DNA from: Candidatus Omnitrophota bacterium
GTDB taxonomy: Bacteria > Omnitrophota > Omnitrophia > Omnitrophales > Aquincolibacteriaceae
Assembly (NCBI GenBank): GCA_016196565.1
Contig: JACPXK010000055.1
Span: 1-64,000 of the forward strand
DNA: 64,000 nt
Direction of reading: 5' to 3'
Shown: positions 17,326-24,449 of the stretch, one piece after another
Layout: each line of letters starts with the position of its first letter
Numbering within the stretch: the first letter of the stretch is position 1
Position numbers and translations under genes: made by a program
The notes under the pieces: model-generated
What the model saw: only the letters and a program-made list of their open reading frames with translations
What the model was told of the DNA's origin: nothing
Databases searched by the model: none

Positions 17326-18041
17326 TTTTCCAATCTCGGCACCGCATCAATCAGCGCTTGCGTGTAGGGATTTGCCGGCTTCGAAAAAACTTCCGGCGCG
17401 GGCCCCATTTCAACGATTTCCCCGGACCGCATGATGGCCACACGGCCACAGAAATTCGCCGCAAGCGGTAAATTATGGGTGATAAAAAGAAAGGTCATGC
17501 CGAGCAAACGGATTTCACGAAAAAGCGCCATCATTTCCCCCTGCAAGGTGACATCCAAAGAGGATGTGGGTTCGTCCATGACCATCAATTCCGGTTTTTG
17601 CAAAAGGGCCATGGCGATCAACACCCTTTGTTTCATGCCGCCGCTCAGCTCATGCGGATAACTTTGAAGGCTGATTTTATCCAGCGAAAGATGGACTTTT
17701 CGAAGGGCTTCTTCAATTTCCCCCAAATGATTCGACCTTTCGCGCAATTGGCTTCCAATGGAAAAAAGCGGATCCAAGGCGGCGCCCGGATCCTGAGGGA
17801 TATAAGCCATTTTTTGAAAGGGAAGCGCGGTGATGATTTCTCCTTTGCGGCGAAAGCCCCCTTTAAAACCAAGCAGGCCTAAAAGCTCAAGGCCCAAGGT
17901 GCTTTTTCCGGCGCCGGATTCTCCGATCAAGCCAAAGGCCTCCCCTTTTTCAAGGGAAAAGGAAATCGGCCCCACCGCCTTCACAAATTTCTCCGGGCGG
18001 CCGTAAGCGAGTTCTAAGTTTTTAATCTCGATTAAACTCAT
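17322..18041 (-). CDS. ABC transporter ATP-binding protein, OppD/DppD-like
   Basis: 239 aa. Walker A LIGESGAGKSTLGLELL, signature LSGGMKQRVLIAMALL, Walker B ELMVMDEPTSSLDVT and switch FITHNLPLA are intact. The C-terminus stops at NPYTQALIDAVPRLEK, so the usual Cys-rich extension of DppD is absent. It starts 2 bp after the permease stop and overlaps oppF by 4 bp. The two ATPases would form the heterodimeric engine of the importer. Confidence 0.92.
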   Translation of the reverse strand: MSLIEIKNLELAYGRPEKFVKAVGPISFSLEKGEAFGLIGESGAGKSTLGLELLGLLGFKGGFRRKGEIITALPFQKMAYIPQDPGAALDPLFSIGSQLRERSNHLGEIEEALRKVHLSLDKISLQSYPHELSGGMKQRVLIAMALLQKPELMVMDEPTSSLDVTLQGEMMALFREIRLLGMTFLFITHNLPLAANFCGRVAIMRSGEIVEMGPAPEVFSKPANPYTQALIDAVPRLEK

Positions 18042-18043
18042 AT

Positions 18044-19078
18044 TTAAAAGTTAAAGGGACCCAGCTCCTTTTGATCGGCCATCAGACCATCGCCGATAGC
18101 ATGAAAACAAAAAAACACGGCAAAAATAAGAAAACCCGGAACCAGGACCCAAGGATGCAACGTGATATGGGCAATGGAAAGGGATTCGGTTAATAAATTC
18201 CCCCAGCTCACATCGGGATCCCGAATGCCAAGCCCTAAAACGCTAAGTGCCGATTCCCCCAGAATATAACCGGGAACGGAAACGCTCATCACCACAATCA
18301 GATAAGAAAAAGTATGGGGCAGGACATGGCGGAAAATAATTTCGAAATGGCTTCGCCCTAATATTTTGGCCTGAGCAATAAAATCATTTTCCCGGATCGA
18401 AAACACCATGCCCCGGACCACACGGGCGATTCCTCCCCAGCCGATCAAGCTTAAAATCACCACGATTAAGGCATAGACTTGCTGGGAACCGAGACTCGGC
18501 GGCAAAACACTTCGGAGAGCCAAAAGGAAATAAAAACCGGGAATCATAATGAAAAATTCGGCAAGACGCATAAGAAGCTGGTCGAGACGGCCTCCAAAAT
18601 AGCCGGCCAAAGCCCCGATCAAAAGTCCAACGGCGAGGGCCAGCGAAGCTCCGAGAAATCCGATAGAAAGGGAAATTCTACTTCCGTAAAGAATACGCGA
18701 AAATAAATCCCTTCCCCTCGAGTCCGTGCCTAGCAAATAAATTCTGGCGGGAGAATCGACAGAAATGAGATTGCTTCGCCCCTTCGAAGCTCGCAATGAC
18801 GGCAGAGAGAATTTAATAAAATATTTCCGGTCTTGATTTTCCACATAAAACCTCCGGAAATTCGCGTCAAAATGCATTTGGGTCGCGTAGACAAAAGGGC
18901 GCGGCAAAAGATGAACGTGCGAAAAATCCCAATAAATTTTGCTGGGCGGATGAAATGAGTGTTCCCGCGTTTCTTCTTGGGAAGAATAAGGAGCAAGCCA
19001 ATCGGCAAAAGTTGCGGCCGCGATGAGTAGTAAAATGGCGCCCAGTGCCGGATAAAAGAGAAAAGCGCGCGGCTTCAT
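18044..19078 (-). CDS. ABC transporter permease, OppC/YejE-like, with repeat-encoded segment
   Basis: 344 aa inner-membrane permease with one TM near residues 10-27, a long external loop, then a five-TM BPD domain. GTDSRGRDLFSRILYGSRIS precedes the core, and the EAA loop region has ILGRSHFEIIFRHVLPHT. Residues about 94-104 (LRASKGRSNLIS) are encoded by a half copy of the GTCATTGCGAG repeat (18767-18800) inserted in the periplasmic loop just before the conserved LLGTDSRGRD. Overlaps oppB by 4 bp. The frame stays open through the repeat, so the protein is probably made. Confidence 0.9.
   Translation of the reverse strand: MKPRAFLFYPALGAILLLIAAATFADWLAPYSSQEETREHSFHPPSKIYWDFSHVHLLPRPFVYATQMHFDANFRRFYVENQDRKYFIKFSLPSLRASKGRSNLISVDSPARIYLLGTDSRGRDLFSRILYGSRISLSIGFLGASLALAVGLLIGALAGYFGGRLDQLLMRLAEFFIMIPGFYFLLALRSVLPPSLGSQQVYALIVVILSLIGWGGIARVVRGMVFSIRENDFIAQAKILGRSHFEIIFRHVLPHTFSYLIVVMSVSVPGYILGESALSVLGLGIRDPDVSWGNLLTESLSIAHITLHPWVLVPGFLIFAVFFCFHAIGDGLMADQKELGPFNF
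18767..18800 (+). repeat. Half copy of GTCATTGCGAG-type REP-like repeat inside oppC-like gene
   Basis: GAGATTGCTTCG, then CCCCTTCGAAG, then CTCGCAATGAC: the right half of the 78-bp element seen intact at 48061-48138. It is translated in frame as part of the permease periplasmic loop. Confidence 0.8.
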
Positions 19079-20061
19079 TCTCGGGCCCCTTCAAGACGGA
19101 TGCGTGGATCCATGGCCATCAAAAGCACATCCGCCAGGAGATTTCCGGCAATGAGCAAAACGCCGATCATGACGATATTTCCCAAAACCAAAAATAAATC
19201 CTGGGTGCGCACGGCCTGCAGCATCATTTGGCCAAGCCCCGGCCACTGCGTGAAAATTTCCACCAGCGCCGCCCCGCTGAAAAGCGCCGGTAATTCCATG
19301 CCGAAAAGGCTGATCATGGGATTGATGGCATTGCGCGCAATATGCCGGAAAATAATCCGGTTTTCCGGAATTCTCGAAGCATGCAAAAAAAGAACAAAAT
19401 CCTTATCTCTAATTTCCCGTGTTTGCGCACGCATCAGACGAAAAAGATAAGCAAAAGAACCGAGCGTTAAAACAAATACAGGGATAGCCATATGACGGAT
19501 CAAATCCATAATTTTTCCAAACCAGGAAAATGAATCGTATTCCACCGATCTCATTCCTCCAAGCGGCAGGCCGCCCCAGCGGGATGCGCTGTAAAGCAAA
19601 ATCAGACATAAAAAGAAATTGGGAATGGAAAGACCGAAATAGGCAATCACTTTGCCCATGCGGTCAAAAAAACCGTCGGATTTAAGCCCTGCCCAAAGCC
19701 CCGCCGCCACCGCCAAAAACCAAGACAAAAGAAAGGATGTGCCGGTTAAAAGAAGTGTCGCCGCCAAGCGTGAGGTTAGAAGCTCAAAAACCGGCCGGCG
19801 GTAGGCAAAGGAATAGCCAAAATCCAGCCGGCATAAATTTTTAATCCAGAGGAGATATTGTATCCAAAGAGGCTGATCGAGATGATAAAGCTTTTCATAT
19901 TGCTTGATCGTTGCCTCCGAAATTTGAGGATTCATGCGCAGGGCATCGAAATAATTGCCGGGAACAAAATGCATGAGAAAAAAAGTGATCATGGAAAGGA
20001 AGAAAAGAAAAGGAATGGCCGTCAAAAACCGGCGCAAAATAATGGGGCCGAGATTTTTCAT
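19075..20061 (-). CDS. ABC transporter permease, OppB/YejB-like
   Basis: 328 aa with six TM segments. The N-terminal FLMHFVPGNYFDALRMNPQI and YHLDQPLWIQYLLWIKNL are typical of OppB/DppB/YejB. A cytoplasmic EAA loop (residues about 230-250) has FLHASRIPENRIIFRHIARNA; the usual RAKGLS is replaced by HASRIP. Start overlaps the OppA-like stop and the end overlaps oppC. It pairs with the OppC-like permease to form the translocation channel. Confidence 0.92.
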   Translation of the reverse strand: MKNLGPIILRRFLTAIPFLFFLSMITFFLMHFVPGNYFDALRMNPQISEATIKQYEKLYHLDQPLWIQYLLWIKNLCRLDFGYSFAYRRPVFELLTSRLAATLLLTGTSFLLSWFLAVAAGLWAGLKSDGFFDRMGKVIAYFGLSIPNFFLCLILLYSASRWGGLPLGGMRSVEYDSFSWFGKIMDLIRHMAIPVFVLTLGSFAYLFRLMRAQTREIRDKDFVLFLHASRIPENRIIFRHIARNAINPMISLFGMELPALFSGAALVEIFTQWPGLGQMMLQAVRTQDLFLVLGNIVMIGVLLIAGNLLADVLLMAMDPRIRLEGARE

Positions 20062-21743
20062 GAGGCAGGCTTTATTTCTTCAATGTTATGAAAAGGTCCG
20101 CCCAAAACCGAAGGCTTAAGATTTTCAAAACGGTCGCGGATGGCATAAATCACCTTCGGCAAAACAAGATAAATCATCGGCAGTTCCCGCGCCGCCAAAA
20201 TCTGCCATTCATCATACAGGACCTTTCGGGCTTCGGGATTTGAAGTGCGGACCCCTTGGCGAAAAATTTCATCCATTCGCGCTTCCCACTCCGGATGATA
20301 ATCTTTAGACACACGATTCCAAAAGTGAAGACTGCCTGCCGACAACCACACATTGGCCCCAAAATGCGGGTCACTTGCCCCGGTCAATCCCATCACCGTC
20401 GCGTCCCAATCCCCCGTTGCCACCAGTTTTGAGACCAGGCTGTTAAATTCAAGCGCCAAAAAATGAACCTTTAAACCGATACGGCTTAAATCTTCCCGCA
20501 CCATTTCCGCCATTTGAATACGCTCAGGGCTTTCGGCATTGGTTAAAAGGACAAATTCTAAAGCGCGTCCGTTTGTACCTTCCAGAAACCCGTCACCATC
20601 CTTGTCCTGAAATCCTTGGGAAACCAAAAGAGTCTTCGATTTTTCAGGATCATAATCATAGCAAGGAGTCTTGGAATTAAAATAAATCGGAACGGAAGGA
20701 CTGACCGGAGAACATTGAGGGGCCGCCAGACGGTTAAAAATAATATCGGCCATGGATTGATCATCCAGGGCATGCGCTACGGCCTGGCGAAAAACCGTAT
20801 TGCGAAACAAGGCCCTAGGCTCTTCGCGCGGAGTATTTTGATTGAATACCACAAAACTGGATCCCAGGCCCAAACCGACTTCATAGAGATTGAATTTCTT
20901 TTTTTCCTTTTGAGGCGCAAGAACCGGATAATCTTTTCCGCTCACGCCATAATAATCCGTTTCGCCTTCCAAAAATTTGAGAAGCCGGACTTCCGGATTC
21001 GAAACAATAAGAAAGATGACGCGCTTCAGATAAGGCAGTGAATGTCCGGCCGCATCTTTTTTCCAATAATGGTCGTTGCGCACAAGCTCGACACGCTCGC
21101 CGGCAGCGTAAGAACGCAAACGAAAAGGCCCGGTCCCGATAATATTTTCCGGCTTTTCGTCAATCCCCCATGCGCTGGAAAATTTTTCGGCCTGAACCTT
21201 TTCTCTCAAAATATGGGCCGGAAAAATAGGCTGTGCCATGGCCAAAAGAAACGGGGCAAAGGGCGACGGCAAGGTAAAGCGAACCGTATTTTTATCCAAG
21301 GCTTCAACTTGTATTTCTTTGCCTTCCAATAAAAAAATATCGCGCGATGAAGAAATGATTTTGGGATTGTAAATAAGCTCCTTAAAAGTAAACACCACAT
21401 CCTGAGCGGTAAACGGCATCCCGTCAAACCACCGGATCTCAGGACGAAGATAAAAAGTCCAAACCAGGCCGGTTGGATCGATTTCCCAACCTGCTGCAAG
21501 GCTGGGCTCAATTTCCCCGTTCAAGGGATTCAAACGCGTCAAGCCTTCAAACATCAAATCGGTAATTTCCGTGGTGGACGTTTCCTGCGCCACCATGGCA
21601 TTGAAAGATTTAGGATCGGAGGAAGTGGTCAGAACAAGCGTGTCGGGAGAAACTTTGGCGGAAATATCAGGTGAAAATATTGTCATTGCGAGAAGAATTA
21701 AAGCCGGCGTAAGTACGAAGCAATCTCTGACAGTTTTTATCAC
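20058..21743 (-). CDS. ABC transporter substrate-binding protein, OppA-like (SBP_bac_5)
   Basis: 561 aa periplasmic peptide-binding protein. A signal peptide of about 28 residues is followed by SPDTLVLTTSSDPKSFNAM, EPSLAAGWEIDPTGLVWTFYL and GTGPFRLRSYAAGERVELVRN, classic SBP_5 motifs. Signal residues about 6-20 (VRDCFVLTPALILLA) are encoded by a half copy of the GTCATTGCGAG repeat. It overlaps the upstream TPR gene (4 bp) and oppB. Ligand not predicted; the similarity of the permeases to YejBE suggests oligopeptides. Confidence 0.93.
   Translation of the reverse strand: MIKTVRDCFVLTPALILLAMTIFSPDISAKVSPDTLVLTTSSDPKSFNAMVAQETSTTEITDLMFEGLTRLNPLNGEIEPSLAAGWEIDPTGLVWTFYLRPEIRWFDGMPFTAQDVVFTFKELIYNPKIISSSRDIFLLEGKEIQVEALDKNTVRFTLPSPFAPFLLAMAQPIFPAHILREKVQAEKFSSAWGIDEKPENIIGTGPFRLRSYAAGERVELVRNDHYWKKDAAGHSLPYLKRVIFLIVSNPEVRLLKFLEGETDYYGVSGKDYPVLAPQKEKKKFNLYEVGLGLGSSFVVFNQNTPREEPRALFRNTVFRQAVAHALDDQSMADIIFNRLAAPQCSPVSPSVPIYFNSKTPCYDYDPEKSKTLLVSQGFQDKDGDGFLEGTNGRALEFVLLTNAESPERIQMAEMVREDLSRIGLKVHFLALEFNSLVSKLVATGDWDATVMGLTGASDPHFGANVWLSAGSLHFWNRVSKDYHPEWEARMDEIFRQGVRTSNPEARKVLYDEWQILAARELPMIYLVLPKVIYAIRDRFENLKPSVLGGPFHNIEEIKPAS
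21682..21727 (-). repeat. Half copy of GTCATTGCGAG-type repeat encoding OppA-like signal peptide
   Basis: On the plus strand GTCATTGCGAG at 21682 and GAAGCAATCTC ending at 21727 are the two ends of the left half of the 78-bp element at 48061. On the minus strand it encodes residues about 6-20 of the OppA-like protein, including most of the hydrophobic signal core. Confidence 0.8.
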
Positions 21744-22123
21744 TGCGAAGAATGTTTCTGACGTTTGCCGGCAATTAACTTCTGAAATTCGGGATCTTCA
21801 TAGAGATTTTTAAAATCAGCGTCTTTTTTGAGATGTTCAAAATCGCGATAACCGAATTCAATGGCTTGCTTAAGCGTTTGCAGGGCCGCGCGATTTTGTC
21901 CCACCAGCGCGTAACTGCAAGCCAAATTGTAATAGGCCGTGGAATCTTTTTTGCAAAGCCGGACAATCATTTTATCGATTTCAAGGCCCTTTTCGTAAAG
22001 CCCTTTGCGCGTGTAGGCCTCGGCCAAAGGAAGAAGGGCGTCCAAATAATCCGGCTTCTCTTTCACCAGCCGCTCGAAAAAAAATATTTCAAAATCTAAA
22101 ACATTGGTGTTTACGCTTTTCAT
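21740..22123 (-). CDS. Small TPR protein
   Basis: 127 aa from ATG 22123, which overlaps the deformylase TGA (ATGA). Two to three tetratricopeptide repeats are visible: PDYLDALLPLAEAYTRKGLYEKGLEID, then STAYYNLACSYALVGQNRAALQTLKQAIEFG. It ends with LYEDPEFQKLI, a common finish in TPR proteins. A longer frame to 22216 lies inside def and is unlikely. No signal peptide; cytoplasmic scaffold role possible. It links def and the opp genes. Confidence 0.8.
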   Translation of the reverse strand: MKSVNTNVLDFEIFFFERLVKEKPDYLDALLPLAEAYTRKGLYEKGLEIDKMIVRLCKKDSTAYYNLACSYALVGQNRAALQTLKQAIEFGYRDFEHLKKDADFKNLYEDPEFQKLIAGKRQKHSSQ

Positions 22124-22650
22124 TTCGCCCAAAACCTCGCGAATTCCTGTAAATGCGCGAGTGATTTTAAATCCTTCATGGCATCCAGGTAAACACATCC
22201 TTGCAAATGATCCCATTCATGCTGAATCACACGGGCGAAAAATCCGCTGGCTTCAATCCGCACGGACCGGCCTTCGCGGTTCAAGGCCTCGCAAATTAAA
22301 GATTCATGCCGCGGAACTTGCCCCCTCAAATCCGGAATGCTGAGGCAGCCTTCCCAGCCTTCAATCATTTTTTTGGAGCGAGACGCAACCCGAGGATTAA
22401 TCAGGACCATCAGCGGAATTTCCGGGGCTTCCGGATAACGGGAATTTTGACGGACTTCAATGACCGCAATTTGTTTGGAGACATGCACCTGCGGAGCCGC
22501 AATCCCCACGCCCTCATATTCATGCATGGTCTCGGTCATATCATCAATCAATTGTTGAATCGGAAGGGATTTGATTTCTTTTTCACCGACAGGCTCTGCC
22601 TTTTGACGCAGGACGGGATGGCCAAGCCGCGCCACTTTGAGAATGGCCAT
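22120..22650 (-). CDS. def: Peptide deformylase
   Basis: 176 aa metalloenzyme removing the N-formyl group from new proteins. All three motifs are present: GVGIAAPQV (GxGxAAxQ), EGCLSIP with the metal-binding Cys, and QHEWDHLQG (HExxH with both His ligands and catalytic Glu). It starts 1 bp after the DUF6178-like stop and overlaps the TPR gene. It is not next to fmt here but in a peptide-transport operon. Confidence 0.96.
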   Translation of the reverse strand: MAILKVARLGHPVLRQKAEPVGEKEIKSLPIQQLIDDMTETMHEYEGVGIAAPQVHVSKQIAVIEVRQNSRYPEAPEIPLMVLINPRVASRSKKMIEGWEGCLSIPDLRGQVPRHESLICEALNREGRSVRIEASGFFARVIQHEWDHLQGCVYLDAMKDLKSLAHLQEFARFWAK

Positions 22651-22651
22651 A

Positions 22652-24346
22652 TCAAATCTCTCCCCGGCTGTAATGAATCCTTAAAACAGAAACAAAACGG
22701 GGGTCGAGTTTTTTGCCCACTTTAAGCCGGCCAAGCTCCGATTCAATATCTTGAAATACCAAAACCCATAAGGTCCGCAAAAGTTCCTGCTCCTGCGGCG
22801 AAAAAAAGTGATCGCTAAAGGCTTTTTTAATCCGGGGGTCAAGAACCCTTTCCCCGTTTTTTATCTCGAAACCTTTTTCCATAAATTTAAGAAATTGGCT
22901 TTCGCTCAAGGCCCTGGAAGACATCGTGCCGTTCAAAACAAAGGAAGCATACCCTGTGGCAAGCACTTCGAAAAGCCTTAATTGTTTACCGCGGCTAAGC
23001 TCGTCAAAACCGCTCGGCATTTTGTCTTTCAGAAATTGATGGATCAAGGCGATTTGTTCCACCGAACGCATAACCCGGGAAATATCTTCCAGGGACTCAA
23101 AATCGCGGGTTTGATCCTGGCTTTCCGGCAGGGATTGATCAAAAAACTGCGGGATGGCGGAAAAAATCCCGCGGAAAATCATTTCGTAAGGCGGGTCGAG
23201 AAATTCCAAAAGACGTTTGGGTTCATTTTTCCAATACTTTTCCGCAATGGATTCCGCCGAAGAACGGATTTCATAAAGCCGGGTCACGGCAAGCCTGAAA
23301 ATAGTCTCCAGCCATCTTTCCTGCGCAAAACGTGTGGCAATATGGATATTCTTACCGCTGACGATTTCAAGTCCCAGATTCAGAAGGCGCCGGGTTTGCT
23401 CCACCCCGCGGCGGAGCCTTTCCTCCGCCACAACATCAATGCCTCCCGCCGCAATAATTTTATTGGAAAGCCAGACAAGCTCTTCCCCAATTCCGTCAGC
23501 GCTGACGGAATCGTTTTCCCGGACCATGAGCAGGACATCATCCAGAAAAAGCTTTTCCTTACCTGCCTCAAAAGAAATGAGCGAAAGCTTTGGCTCTCCT
23601 GTTTTTCTTCCGGTCTTTTGAAAATTTTCCGGGGTCTTCCGTGAAAAATTTTCGAATTCCTCTTTCGAGATGGGGTGAAAAACTTTGCGCGCGGTTTCGG
23701 GATCAGGAAACCCGTGCTCTTCAAACCTTTGTCCGCGCTTGAGAAAAGCCTCTTCTTCCACTTCGTCATCAATCTCTCCGAGCACACCTTCGAGCAGTGC
23801 GGTGTAACGTCCCCGGTGATTTTCAAAAAGAACTTCGAGAACACGCCGGACAGTTTCAAAACTCTCTTCTTTGACATAAATATGATAAAACTGATCCAAA
23901 GTAGACGACGGCATGTCGCCCAAAGATTCGTCGGTGGCATACTCCCATTCCGGCTTCATCACCTGCATCACCTGTTTAAGGCCGGACACCACGGTTTCAT
24001 AATCCATATGAAGCAGCCAGGCCAAGAGTTTTTTCTCATCCGCTTCATATAAAGTCTCGAGCCATCCCAAAAAACCTGAGCCAGAAAGCCTGTCATGGCG
24101 CCAGCATTCGATATCTGAAAGGAAAAAAAGTTGAGGCAGGGTGGCGAATTGAAGGATTTCGGTTTTCTCCTCCCTATCCATTTCTTTGGCAATCAGATAA
24201 AACTCTTCGCCGGTAAGCGATCTGGCGATGCGTTCCGGATCGTGGCAGCGGGGAAACAACTCCCCTTTTTCCCGCAGCGACGACTGACGAAAAACTTTTG
24301 CCTGTTGTTCCGCATTTAAATTTTCAAATTCTTCCTTGTCTACCAT
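22652..24346 (-). CDS. DUF6178-like family protein
   Basis: 564 aa, acidic, no signal peptide or TM segment. The N-terminal part has LREKGELFPRCHDPERIARSL and a repeat-like helical pattern (FATLPQLFFLSDIECWRHDRL, then AWLLHMDYETVVSGLKQ). This layout, with W-D/H and LHMD blocks, is what I recall for DUF6178 proteins of deltaproteobacteria and relatives; assignment is by memory. Function unknown. The start ATG lies 8 nt after TAAAAT with no Shine-Dalgarno, suggesting a leaderless transcript. First gene of the def-TPR-oppABCDF operon. Confidence 0.65.
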   Translation of the reverse strand: MVDKEEFENLNAEQQAKVFRQSSLREKGELFPRCHDPERIARSLTGEEFYLIAKEMDREEKTEILQFATLPQLFFLSDIECWRHDRLSGSGFLGWLETLYEADEKKLLAWLLHMDYETVVSGLKQVMQVMKPEWEYATDESLGDMPSSTLDQFYHIYVKEESFETVRRVLEVLFENHRGRYTALLEGVLGEIDDEVEEEAFLKRGQRFEEHGFPDPETARKVFHPISKEEFENFSRKTPENFQKTGRKTGEPKLSLISFEAGKEKLFLDDVLLMVRENDSVSADGIGEELVWLSNKIIAAGGIDVVAEERLRRGVEQTRRLLNLGLEIVSGKNIHIATRFAQERWLETIFRLAVTRLYEIRSSAESIAEKYWKNEPKRLLEFLDPPYEMIFRGIFSAIPQFFDQSLPESQDQTRDFESLEDISRVMRSVEQIALIHQFLKDKMPSGFDELSRGKQLRLFEVLATGYASFVLNGTMSSRALSESQFLKFMEKGFEIKNGERVLDPRIKKAFSDHFFSPQEQELLRTLWVLVFQDIESELGRLKVGKKLDPRFVSVLRIHYSRGEI

Positions 24347-24354
24347 AAGGGGTT

Positions 24355-24360
24355 ATTTTA
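24355..24360 (-). promoter_or_regulatory. Candidate leaderless -10 element for the DUF6178-def-opp operon
   Basis: TAAAAT (24360-24355) followed by AACCCCTT and the ATG at 24346. No Shine-Dalgarno and no convincing -35 hexamer. The layout is nearly the same as that of the cyclophilin gene at 42821. Confidence 0.4.
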
Positions 24361-24372
24361 CTGAAAATCAAG

Positions 24373-24408
24373 AAAAGGGGCTAGGTTCCTTTTGAATTGG
24401 TACCTTTT
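24373..24408. repeat. Degenerate AAAAGGGGCCAGGC-family repeat
   Basis: AAAAGGGGCTAGGTTCCTTTT followed by GAATTGGTACCTTTT: a decayed member of the palindrome family between the divergent DUF6178-like and M16 genes. Confidence 0.55.
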
Positions 24409-24426
24409 TAATTTTTCGAGTACACT
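24397..24426 (+). promoter_or_regulatory. Candidate promoter for the M16 peptidase gene
   Basis: TTGGTA (24397-24402), 18-bp spacer, TACACT (24421-24426), 23 bp before the ATG at 24450. Four of six matches in each hexamer, so moderate. Confidence 0.4.
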
Positions 24427-24449
24427 ATCTCGCTAAAGTCAGAGCGGAG

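Noticed and set aside
22982..23644. 220-codon plus-strand ORF
   Set aside because: Antisense to the DUF6178-like gene, no family motifs.
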